A stretch of DNA of 64,000 nt from JABDEZ01 sp965276955 (lineage in GTDB: Bacteria > Bacteroidota > Bacteroidia > Chitinophagales > Chitinophagaceae). Made by a program: the position numbers and the translations under genes. Under the pieces are notes generated by a model. It was not told the origin of the DNA and made no database searches. It saw only the letters and a list, made by a program, of their open reading frames with translations. The stretch lies in contig CBDIBP010000026.1 of the NCBI GenBank assembly GCA_965276955.1, forward strand, positions 107,893 through 171,892, read 5' to 3'. Below are positions 9,311 through 18,985 of the stretch, piece by piece (position 1 is the stretch's first letter; the number at the start of each line of letters is the position of its first letter).

Positions 9311-9982
9311 ATGAAAAAGAAGATCAGGATCATATTAACCGGCGCCACCGGTTTTGTTGGAGAGGGTGTCCTCTTTGCCTGTCTTGCTGATCCTCATGTT
9401 ATAGAGGTATTGATGGTTAATAGAAAAGCATATCTCGGTATTAGCCATCCCAAGCTTCGGGAATGTATCGTACCCGATTTTTTTCACCTGGAAAATATCC
9501 CTGATGACCTTGGTGTTTACGATGCGTGCTTCTATTGTTCCGGGATCAGTTCCAGCGGAATGAAAGAGGTGGATTATACTCGTATCACCTTCGATACGAC
9601 TTTGTTTTTTGCAAACAGGCTGGTAACAGATAACCCCAATATGGTTTTTTGCCATATCTCAGGTAATCTGGCCGACAGTTCCGAAAAAGGGAAGATAATG
9701 TGGGCGCGCGTAAAAGGCAAAACAGAAAACGCATTGATGCGGTTCCCTTTCAAACAGGTTTACAATTTCCGGCCCGGTTTTATGCAGCCTACACCTGGTC
9801 AACAAACATTCAACCTTACTACAAAATAATTAGCCATTTATATCCGGCATTTCGTTGGCTTTTTCCCAAATCAGGTAAGCACCATGCAGCAAGTAGGCAA
9901 GGCTTTGATCAATTGCGTGCTAATAGGCTACGACAAACCAATACTCGAAATCAGGGATATCAAAGTGCTGGCTGATAAATAA
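9311..9982 (+). pseudogene. NAD-dependent epimerase-like protein with two compensating frameshifts
   Basis: The reading frame from 9311 gives a Rossmann-type protein (GATGFVGEG near residue 12) up to QPTPGQQ and stops at 9829. Sequence homologous to the expected continuation (PYYKIISHLYPAF) lies in the +1 frame. The original frame resumes near 9880 (MQQVGKALINCVLIGYDKPI) and ends at 9982. Two opposite single-base indels, near 9800 and 9875, would restore a protein of 223 residues, a usual size for this small epimerase-like family. It sits between the dehydrogenase at 8228 and the AraC regulator at 10025. The damage may be real or technical. Confidence 0.7.
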
Positions 9983-10024
9983 TTCGTATGTTGTTAATCT
10001 TTATGCCATTGAATTAAAAAGCTT

Positions 10025-10816
10025 ATGGAGTCACCCAATTCTACGTACCCTTGTCATATTAACCCGGAACTTTCCAGTGAACAGTTTATTCCCGAGCACA
10101 TCTTTATTTATATGAAGGCCGGTTCTATTATCATCAATGACAGATTCAAAACATATCAAATAAACGCAGGTGAGTTCTGTTTTGCAAAGCGGAATCACCT
10201 AGCAAAGTATATGAAAAATCCTGACCGGAACGGTAAACTGGACGCAATTTCCATTGTGTTCAAAAGAGATTTTTTAAAAAGCTTTGCGCTGGAGTACAAG
10301 ATCGTCAGCGATCAACAATTATCCGAAAATACCGCTGTTTTGAAGCTTGAACCCAATGTACTGCTGGAAAACTTTGTACAATCTTTAGTCCCTTATCTTG
10401 ACAGACGTGAAACGGAATACCTGGACTTTCTTGCTCTGAAAAATAAAGAAATTATATTGATCCTGTTAAAGACGAATTCGGATCTGCGGAGCATCTTATT
10501 TGATTTTAATGATCCTGGCAAGATTGACCTTGAAGATTTCATGAATAACAATTTTCATTTCAACGTCAGCTTGGAACGATTTGCCTATTTATCTGGCAGG
10601 AGCCTCACTTCTTTCAAACAAGATTTCAACAAAATATTCCAAATGTCTCCGGGCAGATGGCTTTTAAATAAGCGACTTCAGGAAGCCTACTATTTGATAA
10701 AGAACAAAAAACGGAAACCAACAGATATCTATCTTGAAGTAGGATTTGAAGATCTTTCGCATTTCTCTTTTGCCTTTAAGAAATTATTTGGCGTTGCCCC
10801 CTCGCATGTCGTATGA
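10025..10816 (+). CDS. AraC-family transcriptional regulator
   Basis: A 263-residue regulator, paralogous to those at 2832 and 22283. An N-terminal sensing region of about 150 residues is followed by a DNA-binding domain at about 160-260 (SLTSFKQDFNKIF and GFEDLSHFSFAFKKLFG mark the two helix-turn-helix units). It follows the two oxidoreductase genes in the same orientation with a 42-base gap, so it likely controls them or is co-transcribed. Repeat copy C begins directly after its stop, suggesting that the islet ends here. The inducer is not evident. Confidence 0.9.
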   Translation: MESPNSTYPCHINPELSSEQFIPEHIFIYMKAGSIIINDRFKTYQINAGEFCFAKRNHLAKYMKNPDRNGKLDAISIVFKRDFLKSFALEYKIVSDQQLSENTAVLKLEPNVLLENFVQSLVPYLDRRETEYLDFLALKNKEIILILLKTNSDLRSILFDFNDPGKIDLEDFMNNNFHFNVSLERFAYLSGRSLTSFKQDFNKIFQMSPGRWLLNKRLQEAYYLIKNKKRKPTDIYLEVGFEDLSHFSFAFKKLFGVAPSHVV

Positions 10817-11484
10817 AGTATTTACACAAAGGTATTCCATTCTTTAGAATATCATGGCTTCGATCCCATACTTCTTATAAATGTCACTTATTTGATGTGC
10901 CAATTTAGGCGGGGCACACATGCTAAAAAATAAACACGTAACCGTATTCGAACTATTAAGTTGTTGTTTTTTAGATGTTTATGAAAACTTGATTTCTCCA
11001 ATTGCAAGTTCGAAAAATGTAAAAGCCTATAAATGAATTATTTATAGGCTTTTAAAAATCAAGTCGCCCTGCCTGTACAATTTCGAACTTTTTTCTTGAA
11101 GATTTAAGGCGGCTGACTAACTTAATAATGTAGAGGAAAGCGGCTATAAGTCGAACTTTTTAACTGAATTACAGGCAATTGAAAATGCATAGAATTTCAT
11201 TTTCTCAACAACCCAATCTTTGAGTTGAGTCTACAACACTGAGGAAATTGGAATAGAACCATTCCAATGCATTTTTGCTATAATTTCCCGCTACTTGACC
11301 CAACGTCAAACACATGACCTTTTCACATAGAGACCTGAGCCCCAATAAGAAATCGAAAAAAGGCTTTCGCTTAGACCTGAAATACAAGCGCTTCGTAGTG
11401 GATTCTGGGTGTTTCAAACGATTTCATCGTAATAGCTATTAAGACCAGTGTATCATTGTTTAGTAAAATATCATAATAAGAACA
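10817..11484. other. Intergenic region dominated by repeat copy C
   Basis: These 668 bases contain the long form of the dispersed repeat (about 10820-11113). Beyond it, a leftward 70-codon frame (11205-11417) ends in QRLGC; it has plausible composition but no recognised family and could be a relic. The last 70 bases must hold the TonB receptor promoter. Confidence 0.5.
10820..11113. repeat. Dispersed repeat, copy C (long form)
   Basis: It aligns over almost 300 bases with copy D (17343-17648). Order: AT-rich lead, CCGTATTCGAACTATTAAG, CAATTGCAAGTTCGAAAAAT, a perfect 14-bp stem (11021-11034 with 11040-11053), then the core 11063-11113 starting GTCGCC and ending GGCGGC. Three TTCGAA-type palindromes are spaced through it. 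Confidence 0.8.
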
Positions 11485-13821
11485 ATGAAAAACACAAGTC
11501 AACTTATCGCGATTCTACTCTTGGCTTTGCCGACATCAATGCTGGCTCAGATCAAAAATCACTTTTCCTTGTCAGGGACGATCAAGGATAAAGCCACAGG
11601 GGAAACTCTTCCAGGTGCAACGGTTAGTTTCCTGGAATTGCCTGGTACGGGGATCTCTACAAACGCTTACGGATATTACTCGATAAATGTTCCCGAAGGG
11701 AATTATACCGTACTGGCAATCTACACAGGTTATAAAATAGACACGCTGCATCTGGAGCTGAAGAATGACGAGCAGCATAATTTTGGTTTAAAGGTATCCG
11801 CAAACGAGCTTAATGAGGTGGTAGTGAAAAGTAGTTCGTCTAGGAGCAATAATATCCTTACATCTGCTGCGGGATCGCAAAAACTAACAATTGAAGATAT
11901 AAAAAACGTCCCCGTACTTTTAGGTGAAAAGGATGTGCTTAAGACGATACAACTACTGCCAGGTATTGCAGCAGCAGGCGACGGTAAGTCCGGTTTTTTC
12001 GTTCGGGGCGGCGATGCAGATCAGAATTTGCTGCTTTTAGATGAGGCTACCGTATATAATGCCTCTCATTTATTAGGATTCTTTTCAGTATTTAATTCGG
12101 ATGCTATTAAAGATATCGTGATCTACAAAAGTGGTATGCCCGCCAGTTACGGTGGTCGTCTTTCTTCTGTGGAAGATATTCAGATGAACGATGGCAATAA
12201 CCAAAAATTCAGTGTAAACGGAGGACTGGGATTGATCGCGTCGAGATTAACGGTTGATGGCCCATTAGCTAATGACAAGGGCTCGTTTGTAATCAGTGGC
12301 AGGAGAACCTACGCCGATCTATTTACAAAGTTGGCCACTGATACATCGGTAAAAAACACAAAGCTTTATTTTTATGATTTTAATCTTAAAGCAAACTACC
12401 AGTTGGATGCCAGCAACCGTATTTTTCTTTCCGGGTATTTTGGGAAAGATTACTTACGAATAAAAAATGCTAACGGGATAGATTACGGTAACTCGACGGC
12501 CACTTTCCGCTGGAATCATATTTTCAGTTCCAGCCTTTTTTCAAACACTTCACTGATCTACAATAGTTTTAATTATAACACCCACTTTCAAAGTAACACC
12601 AACAATGTCACTGTCGGTTCTGCTATCACCGATTATCATTTGAAACAAAATTTTAATTATTATATTAATTCAGATAATAAACTTGACTTTGGTGTAGAAA
12701 GCATTTTTCACCTGACACAACCGGGCGCAGCCACAGTATCACAAACTTCAAACTTCAATCCTATTGTTCTTCAAAAGCGGTATTCGTTAGAAAGCGCAGC
12801 CTACATGTCCCATGAATGGGCGGCAACTCACAAGCTTAAAATAACTTATGGATTGCGGATAAGTGATCTTTCAGTGTTAGGTCCAGGTGATTTTTACACT
12901 TACGATGCTGCAGGCAAAATAACTAGCACGAATAACTACGGGAGTAGCAAGGTGGTGAAAAATTATATTACCCCGGAACCGCGCTTTTCTGCTAGTTATC
13001 AGCTGAATGATAGCAGTTCTGTCAAATTCACCTATGACAGGACCGCACAGAACATCCACCTACTCAACAATTCCAGCGCGTCATCCCCAACCAATGTTTA
13101 CCTGCCAAGTTCAAATGTGGTAAAGCCTGAAATCGGTGATCAGGTATCCATGGGGTATTACCGGACGTTTCACCAGGACCTTTTCGAATTCAGCACCGAA
13201 ATTTATTATAAAGCGTTGCAAAACCAGTTCGATTATAAAAACGGTGCAAACCTCGTGGGCAATGAGAATATCGAAGCAGATCTTTTGTTCGGTACCGGCC
13301 GTGCCTATGGCTGGGAAACTTATATCAAAAAGAAACGCGGCAAGCTTACAGGCTGGTTAAGCTATACGCTTTCAAAAACAGAAAGGAAGATCAATGGCAT
13401 CAATAATAATGGATACTATCTTGCTTCTCAAGACCAGACCAACCATCTTTCGATCGTAGGTTTATACCAGGCTAGTAAAAGATGGACATTTTCAGCAGAC
13501 TTTGTATACAATACGGGTACGCCCGTTACCTATCCGAATGGCAAATTTGGCTTGGACGGTGCCCCGGTTTACGCCTACGGCGAACGGAATAGCCAGCGGC
13601 TTCCTGCCTATAACCGCCTTGACCTTGGGGCTACATTGTATGTGAAGAAGACGAGAAAAATTGAGAGCAGTTGGAATTTCTCCATATATAATGTTTATGG
13701 ACAGTCCAACCCTTATACCATCGTATTCCAAACCGACCCTAATGATAAGTCTAAAACCCAAGTCCAGCAAACAACCCTTTTTAAAATGGTTCCTTCAGTT
13801 ACTTACAACTTTAAATTCTAA
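11485..13821 (+). CDS. TonB-dependent outer-membrane receptor (carboxypeptidase-regulatory-like N-terminus)
   Basis: A 778-residue outer-membrane transporter. A signal peptide (about 1-21, ending MLAQ) precedes a carboxypeptidase-regulatory-like domain (about 28-108), a plug domain (about 125-240; LPGIAAAGDGKSGFFVRGG is characteristic) and a beta-barrel to the C-terminal Phe. It should import a ligand across the outer membrane using TonB energy. It is translationally close to the DUF4249 lipoprotein (four-base gap), a pairing common in Bacteroidetes. The substrate is unknown; this is the short TonB-receptor class that accompanies DUF4249 rather than a SusC/SusD glycan pair. Confidence 0.93.
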   Translation: MKNTSQLIAILLLALPTSMLAQIKNHFSLSGTIKDKATGETLPGATVSFLELPGTGISTNAYGYYSINVPEGNYTVLAIYTGYKIDTLHLELKNDEQHNFGLKVSANELNEVVVKSSSSRSNNILTSAAGSQKLTIEDIKNVPVLLGEKDVLKTIQLLPGIAAAGDGKSGFFVRGGDADQNLLLLDEATVYNASHLLGFFSVFNSDAIKDIVIYKSGMPASYGGRLSSVEDIQMNDGNNQKFSVNGGLGLIASRLTVDGPLANDKGSFVISGRRTYADLFTKLATDTSVKNTKLYFYDFNLKANYQLDASNRIFLSGYFGKDYLRIKNANGIDYGNSTATFRWNHIFSSSLFSNTSLIYNSFNYNTHFQSNTNNVTVGSAITDYHLKQNFNYYINSDNKLDFGVESIFHLTQPGAATVSQTSNFNPIVLQKRYSLESAAYMSHEWAATHKLKITYGLRISDLSVLGPGDFYTYDAAGKITSTNNYGSSKVVKNYITPEPRFSASYQLNDSSSVKFTYDRTAQNIHLLNNSSASSPTNVYLPSSNVVKPEIGDQVSMGYYRTFHQDLFEFSTEIYYKALQNQFDYKNGANLVGNENIEADLLFGTGRAYGWETYIKKKRGKLTGWLSYTLSKTERKINGINNNGYYLASQDQTNHLSIVGLYQASKRWTFSADFVYNTGTPVTYPNGKFGLDGAPVYAYGERNSQRLPAYNRLDLGATLYVKKTRKIESSWNFSIYNVYGQSNPYTIVFQTDPNDKSKTQVQQTTLFKMVPSVTYNFKF

Positions 13822-13825
13822 AACA

Positions 13826-14617
13826 ATGAAAAATATACGATCGATTCTAGTCACTTCAGCTATGTTGCTGGCGTTATCTTCCTGTACCAAGATCATTACA
13901 CCATCACTTAACAATGTGAGCCAATTGGTGATCGAAGGAGCTGTTAGTGATACGGCAGGTCCGTATCATGTGAATATTTCAAAAACGACAGACTTCTATT
14001 CTGCCAATGTTTATTCATCCGTTTCAGGAGCTACTGTTGTGATCACAGATATGACCGCCAATATAACAGATCTTCTAACAGAAGCTTCCGCCGGGAACTA
14101 TGTGTCCCATTCCATTATTGGAACCTATGGGCATAGTTACCAGTTGAAAGTTGTGCTGGATGGCAAAACTTACATTTCCGTATCGACCATGCCTCAGCTG
14201 GTCAAATTAGATTCTGTAGGCGTGGACTACGATGCAAGCGATAACACAAGGCCTATTGCTGAATTCCAGGACCCTGCTGATCAAAAAAATTATTACAAAT
14301 ATTCAATGGATAGAAATGGTATTCATGTCGATCACTTTCAAACATTTGATGACCGGTTATCGAACGGCAGGTACATCCGGGACAATCTGGACTGCGATAC
14401 CGGGACCTTTCATCGCGGTGACCTGGTGAAGGTTTACCTTGTTGGCTTGGATGTAGGCGCTTTTAATTTCATAAAAGAAGCTGAAGATGTAGCTTATAAT
14501 AACGGCAACATAGCTGCTCCGGCAACGCCAACATCAAATATTTCAGGAGGTTGCATCGGCTATTTCAGCGCACAGACTGTGAGCAGTAAAACAACGACTG
14601 TAAAACTCGGAAGATAA
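13826..14617 (+). CDS. DUF4249-family outer-membrane lipoprotein
   Basis: A 263-residue lipoprotein. The signal peptide ends in the lipobox LSSC at about residue 20, and the rest matches the DUF4249 pattern: a VIEGAVSD strand, then an Ig-like segment, then STMPQLVKLDS. The ATG at 13826 is four bases after the receptor stop; an open frame extends further upstream inside the receptor gene but would lose the signal peptide. It presumably works with the TonB receptor as a surface-exposed accessory. Function beyond that is not established for the family. Confidence 0.85.
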   Translation: MKNIRSILVTSAMLLALSSCTKIITPSLNNVSQLVIEGAVSDTAGPYHVNISKTTDFYSANVYSSVSGATVVITDMTANITDLLTEASAGNYVSHSIIGTYGHSYQLKVVLDGKTYISVSTMPQLVKLDSVGVDYDASDNTRPIAEFQDPADQKNYYKYSMDRNGIHVDHFQTFDDRLSNGRYIRDNLDCDTGTFHRGDLVKVYLVGLDVGAFNFIKEAEDVAYNNGNIAAPATPTSNISGGCIGYFSAQTVSSKTTTVKLGR

Positions 14618-14678
14618 CTGAGAAGATCTTTTTAAATCATTGGCCAGCGCACAACAAAGTAACTGCTCAGGTTTACAT

Positions 14679-14716
14679 AAAAAATGGCCTTTAAATTTAT
14701 TTCAAGGCCATTTTTT
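14679..14716. terminator. Bidirectional terminator
   Basis: AAAAAATGGCCTT (14679-14691) pairs exactly with AAGGCCATTTTTT (14704-14716). Runs of A on one side and T on the other let it stop both the rightward DUF4249 transcript and the leftward gene that ends at 14758. Confidence 0.85.
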
Positions 14717-14757
14717 ATGCTTATTGTAAAATCCTGTTGGTGCTATTGTTTTCGAAA

Positions 14758-15162
14758 TTACCGGTAGAGTGTATAGGTAACGATCATTCCCTCGTCAGGC
14801 CTCGTAAATATCAATTGATGCTCCGATAGCTCAAGTACCTTTGCAGTAATGACCACCTTATTCCCTTTCTTAACAACGACCTGCTTGCCGTCCTTGTTCA
14901 TGACCCAGGTGAATTTCTTTTTCCCCACGATTAGCGTGTTTCGGCTGAATAAGAAGCCTGTTTTTTTGAACTCCGCTTCGTCTTCCGCGATTGATTTTTC
15001 CCCATCCGTTTTTTCTTTGATAGTTACATTTGGAGGAAACTCTGCGGTCAGGTGTTGTACTTTCCACGAGCCAGCCAGCATCTCGGACTTGCGGGTCTGG
15101 GCGGAAACTGCTGTGATAAAGCAGACACCCGCCAATAGCAAAAAATTAAATTTAGTCTTCAT
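14758..15162 (-). CDS. Small secreted lipocalin-like protein
   Basis: A 134-residue protein with a clear signal peptide (about 1-21, cut after VSAQ). The mature part begins MLAGSWKVQHL, the GxW signature of lipocalin-like domains, and then alternates short strands and Lys-rich turns as small beta-barrels do. It is monocistronic between two terminator-like regions. Its ligand and role are unknown; lipocalin-like is a fold-level guess. Confidence 0.7.
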   Translation of the reverse strand: MKTKFNFLLLAGVCFITAVSAQTRKSEMLAGSWKVQHLTAEFPPNVTIKEKTDGEKSIAEDEAEFKKTGFLFSRNTLIVGKKKFTWVMNKDGKQVVVKKGNKVVITAKVLELSEHQLIFTRPDEGMIVTYTLYR

Positions 15163-15385
15163 AGTTTTGTTGGATTAATTAATACCAAGCAATAATACTG
15201 CGACATAAAGCTTTTCAGAACGTTAGTTTTCACGAAGCGGCTTTTTTTTATACTGAACGGTTTAATTTTGAGTTTGAAATTCACGTGCCTAAACGCCTTG
15301 CCTACGTGATAAATTCCAGGATAGGGTTCAAAAGAATTGAAAATAAGTATGCTGCAAAAAGAGTTGGTGCCAATATGCCGTCCAT

Positions 15386-16156
15386 TTATCTGTTCAACCA
15401 GGATTTGAACTGTTGGGCTCGTTCTTTACTAACAACAACACCCTCTGCAACTTCCGGTGCCATCATTACTTTCAGTTTCCCATTAAAATAATTATGAACC
15501 ACCTTAATAGCTGAAAATGCAGCTATGTACTGCCTGTTAAGCCTAAAAAAAATATGAGGGTCTACCAGTTTTTCAAGTTCATCAAGCGTATGGTCAAGCA
15601 TATACCTTTTTTGTGTTGTCGTGGTTAAAAAAGTCAGCTTGTCAACAAAATTAAAATAAGCCACTTCGGCTATCGATACAGGTATAAATTTATCACCCGT
15701 TTTGATCAGGAACCGCTTCTTATAGTTAGACTGTATTTCCTGTGTTTTGTAATTGTTGGCCAAAAGGGATTCTACCATTTGTTTAATACTATCTTGTGAT
15801 TGGGTATTGTTATAGAATTTTTTCAGTGCTGCATTCAAATGATCCTGTTCAACCGGCTTCAGGACATAGTCAATGCTGTTCACTTTGAAGGCCTTTATGG
15901 CAAACTCATCATAAGCGGTCGTGAAAATTATCGGGGCAGTGATTTCCACCGCTTCGAAAATTTCGAACGATTGACCATCAGCTAACATAATGTCCATAAA
16001 TATTAGCTCTGGGTGTGGAAATTGGCGGAACCAGTCTACGGCTTCCTCAACGCTATCTATTATTTTAATGATCTGAATTTTGGGATCTATTTCGTTGAGC
16101 ATGGCTTGCAGCCTTCTTGCAGCTAAATGCTCATCTTCAATAATTAATACCTTCAT
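15386..16156 (-). CDS. LytTR-family response regulator
   Basis: A 256-residue transcription factor with a receiver domain at 1-125 (EDE acidic pocket, phospho-accepting D55 in IFMDIM, TTAYDEFA, LKPV) and a LytTR DNA-binding domain at about 150-255 (FLIKTGDKFIPVSIAEVAYF, then FFRLNRQYI). It overlaps the sensor kinase gene by four bases, so the pair is translationally coupled and almost certainly one two-component system. Targets are unknown; neighbouring genes such as the TonB receptor are candidates by position only. Confidence 0.93.
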   Translation of the reverse strand: MKVLIIEDEHLAARRLQAMLNEIDPKIQIIKIIDSVEEAVDWFRQFPHPELIFMDIMLADGQSFEIFEAVEITAPIIFTTAYDEFAIKAFKVNSIDYVLKPVEQDHLNAALKKFYNNTQSQDSIKQMVESLLANNYKTQEIQSNYKKRFLIKTGDKFIPVSIAEVAYFNFVDKLTFLTTTTQKRYMLDHTLDELEKLVDPHIFFRLNRQYIAAFSAIKVVHNYFNGKLKVMMAPEVAEGVVVSKERAQQFKSWLNR

Positions 16157-17190
16157 GTCATGTTAGTTTTGGTAAGAAGGGGCAATGAAACGCTAAATTC
16201 GAAAGCGGTGACAACAACTTCAACCGGCTGATCCGTCAATAACTTGAAACGGCTGACAATATTGTTTAATCCTGTGTTGGTAGATTCCACACCTGAGGTT
16301 TTTTTCTGAAGATTGTTTTTGATCACGATTTTTTCGCCATTCGAGATCAGGGATATAACAAGCGGTTTACGCTGCGAAATGGTATTATGCTTGATCGCGT
16401 TTTCTATCAGCATTTGCAAAGCAAATGGTACGATCATTACATTTTCAAATGATTCGGGTAATTCATATCGGATAATGAGATTTTCGCCGAACCTCATCTG
16501 AAACAAGAATAAATAGTCCTTGAGAAAGTTGAGTTCGGATTCCATTTCAATAGTTTTTTTTTCGTTGTAAGTCAACACTTGACGATACACGTTGGAGAGT
16601 TTTTGAATAAAAAGCACAGAAAGCTCAGCGTCTTCCGGCACCAATGTGATCAAAGCATTCAGACTATTAAATAGGAAGTGAGGACTGATCTGGTTCTTCA
16701 GCAATTCGAACTGGGATATCACACTTTCTTTTTTTAAGCGCTCAGACTCATATAGGCTTTGTTCCCAATTACCGAAGAAAAATGCGCACTCGTAGCAAAC
16801 GGTTACGATCAGCAAAAGAATAGCACTCTTTTTCAGTGTGTCGATCAATTCTACCGAAAAGGACTCCTGGGATTCTGACGGAGTGACCTGATTGATCAAG
16901 GCAATGATCAACCCAAAAACACAAATGAACACCGCAAAAATAACCGCCTGTATACCTATTTTTTTTAACGTGTCTTTTGGCAGCGGAAATTTATTGTGCA
17001 GATATAAAAATATGATCCGGTTACTCTCCCAATAAAACACCACGTAAAGAACGTTTTTAATGATCTTGAGCACTATTAAATCAAAGGGCAGTTTCTGCCA
17101 GGAGTCATTTGCAGAAAGCAGCAGCAGAATTACAATAATCGGCACCCCTATTATTCTTGCCCACTTGTCATTTAATCCTTTTTTCTTCAT
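16153..17190 (-). CDS. LytS/YehU-type sensor histidine kinase
   Basis: A 345-residue kinase. Four or so hydrophobic helices fill about residues 12-140. The His_kinase domain follows with its phospho-acceptor in NQISPHFLFNSLNAL, and an HATPase segment with LIENAIKHN and a GLNNIVSRF motif completes it. No periplasmic sensor domain is seen, which is usual for this family in Bacteroidetes. It is first in an operon with the LytTR regulator (four-base overlap). The signal is unknown. Confidence 0.93.
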   Translation of the reverse strand: MKKKGLNDKWARIIGVPIIVILLLLSANDSWQKLPFDLIVLKIIKNVLYVVFYWESNRIIFLYLHNKFPLPKDTLKKIGIQAVIFAVFICVFGLIIALINQVTPSESQESFSVELIDTLKKSAILLLIVTVCYECAFFFGNWEQSLYESERLKKESVISQFELLKNQISPHFLFNSLNALITLVPEDAELSVLFIQKLSNVYRQVLTYNEKKTIEMESELNFLKDYLFLFQMRFGENLIIRYELPESFENVMIVPFALQMLIENAIKHNTISQRKPLVISLISNGEKIVIKNNLQKKTSGVESTNTGLNNIVSRFKLLTDQPVEVVVTAFEFSVSLPLLTKTNMT

Positions 17191-18041
17191 GTTGTGTTAA
17201 TACTTCAAACCAATATCCCTGACTCAATCTTTAAAACGTTTAAATCTTAATTTGCAACGACAAAAATCAGCATTAATTAACTTATTGGCCATTTTCCAAC
17301 ATGAAAGATATTTTTTATTAGATAGAACCGCCCATTTACCAAATGAAACTTATTTACAGGTATCCTTCACATTCCAATAGTTCATATTGGCACAACAATG
17401 TTTCTTATATATGGCACTTATTTTTTTGAGCCTATTTAGGCAGGAGCACGCATGTAAAAACAATTAAAACGTAACCGTATTCGAACTATTAAGTTACTGT
17501 TTTTGAGGTGTTTATGAAAATCTTGATTTCTCCAATTGCAAGTTCGAAAAATGTAAAAGCCTACAAATGAATTATTTATAGGCTTTTAAAAAAACAAGTC
17601 GCCCTCCTTGTACAATTTTCGAACTTTATTATCGAGGATTTAAGGAAGCTTTCTGCATTATGTGTTTAATTAAGCAACTCCTCTTTAGCGTTGTACTCCC
17701 TTAGCTGGAGAAAGGGACTTCAATTGAACAAATCATCCCTTTTTTGATGTTTTTAGAAACTGGGCTGTTATAGCCTTACATTCTGAATGTATTTATACCC
17801 ACGCTTGTTATCAGCATGTTCGGGCGACTGCTCTATATTCTAATAAAAATTTAAAGTTTACCAATTGAAGGCGTTGTTAAAAATACAAAAGAAGTGAATC
17901 CATTATTGCGAAACAGAAACCTAAGAATTGTAAAGATAAATTATTACTTAAATATCGATTCTTACCATAACAATGACATGTTTGGCTAACATATAGGAGT
18001 TTTTCGGAAACTTAGATACTGCTGGTGAAAATCAGCCGACG
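17191..18041. other. Intergenic region with repeat copy D
   Basis: These 851 bases have no credible gene. The kinase promoter must lie in the first 150. Repeat copy D (17343-17648) fills the centre, and 17650-18041 is AT-rich without recognisable structure. Confidence 0.6.
17343..17648. repeat. Dispersed repeat, copy D (long form)
   Basis: It matches copy C along its length. The stem is 17555-17568 with 17574-17587 and contains one G-T-type mismatch. The core starts GTCGCC at 17598 and reads CTCCTTGTACAATTTTCGAA; the right terminus has decayed to GGAAG. CCGTATTCGAACTATTAAG and CAATTGCAAGTTCGAAAAAT are preserved exactly as in copy C. Confidence 0.8.
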
Positions 18042-18968
18042 CTAATTAAACGATTGGCGAAAACCTAACGGTGAAAGGCTCGTCTTGGTCTTAAAAAGTT
18101 TACTGAACGACTGCAAGTGTTCAAATCCCAGTTCATATGCAATCTCGCTAACCGAAAGATTAGTTGTTGACAGCTTTTCTTTAGCTAGATCGATCAGTTT
18201 GCTGTGCAGATGTTGCTGTGTGCTTTGACCGGTTAAAGATTTGAGCAGACCACTTAGGTAACCAGGTGAGATGTTTAATGCTTCGGCAATATGAACCACA
18301 CTCGGCATCCCTTGTTTGGCCAGGGCACCGCTATTAAAGTACTGTGAGAGATAATCTTCCAGTCTTGTTAACAACTCGTGGCTAGCGATTTTCCGGGTGA
18401 TGAATTGTCGCTGATAGAACCTTTCTGAATAGGTTAGTAAAAGTTCCAGCTGCGCAATGATCACGTCTTGACTAAACCGGTCGATATTGGCGTTATATTC
18501 TTGTTCAATCTTATTCGCAATAGCAGTTAGCATAGTTTCTTCCCTATCGGAAAGATATAGGGCTTCATAAACTGAATAGCCAAAGAACTCATATTGTTTG
18601 ATGGTTTTTGCCAGTGTTGTATTCCATAAAAAATCCGGGTGAATCAGGATCATCCAGCCTTCGGGGCGTTTTGCTTCAGCTATATCAACCGCACTATCGA
18701 TACCAAATAGTTGTCCAGGTGACATAAAGAATAAAACACCTTCGTCAAAATCACCTGCCTGCTGCCCGTATTTAAACCTGGCGTGGTGTACTTTTTTTAG
18801 AGAAATAGAATAAAAGTCATAGATCAGGCTGAACGGGATTTCGGCTATGGGCAGCGTAATGTCGTCCATATGAACCACGCTGATCAGCGGGTGTGCCGGC
18901 TTAGGCAGGCCAGCTGCCCGGTGATATTCGGTGATCGTACTGAAACGAAACAGATGTTGGCTATTCAT
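18042..18968 (-). CDS. AraC-family transcriptional regulator
   Basis: A 308-residue regulator with a longer N-terminal cupin-like part (1-190) and an AraC DNA-binding domain at about 210-305 (NISPGYLSGLLKSLTG and GFEHLQSFSKLFKTKTS). It belongs to a different AraC subgroup from the regulators at 2832, 10025 and 22283. It lies 17 bases downstream of the NmrA-like gene and ends the operon of two NAD(P)-binding enzymes. Its C-terminal part closely resembles the two degenerate AraC relics at 23.1-24.0 kb. Confidence 0.9.
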   Translation of the reverse strand: MNSQHLFRFSTITEYHRAAGLPKPAHPLISVVHMDDITLPIAEIPFSLIYDFYSISLKKVHHARFKYGQQAGDFDEGVLFFMSPGQLFGIDSAVDIAEAKRPEGWMILIHPDFLWNTTLAKTIKQYEFFGYSVYEALYLSDREETMLTAIANKIEQEYNANIDRFSQDVIIAQLELLLTYSERFYQRQFITRKIASHELLTRLEDYLSQYFNSGALAKQGMPSVVHIAEALNISPGYLSGLLKSLTGQSTQQHLHSKLIDLAKEKLSTTNLSVSEIAYELGFEHLQSFSKLFKTKTSLSPLGFRQSFN

Positions 18969-18985
18969 AGATAAATTAAATGTAG

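Noticed and set aside
11205..11417. Leftward 70-codon frame ending QRLGC
   Set aside because: Composition is plausible, but no family was recognised and it is isolated after a repeat. It is mentioned under the intergenic entry instead of being called as a gene.
13661..13825. Extension of the DUF4249 gene into the TonB receptor
   Set aside because: The extension is the receptor's C-terminal region in another frame and would bury the signal peptide and lipobox; ATG 13826 is the better start.
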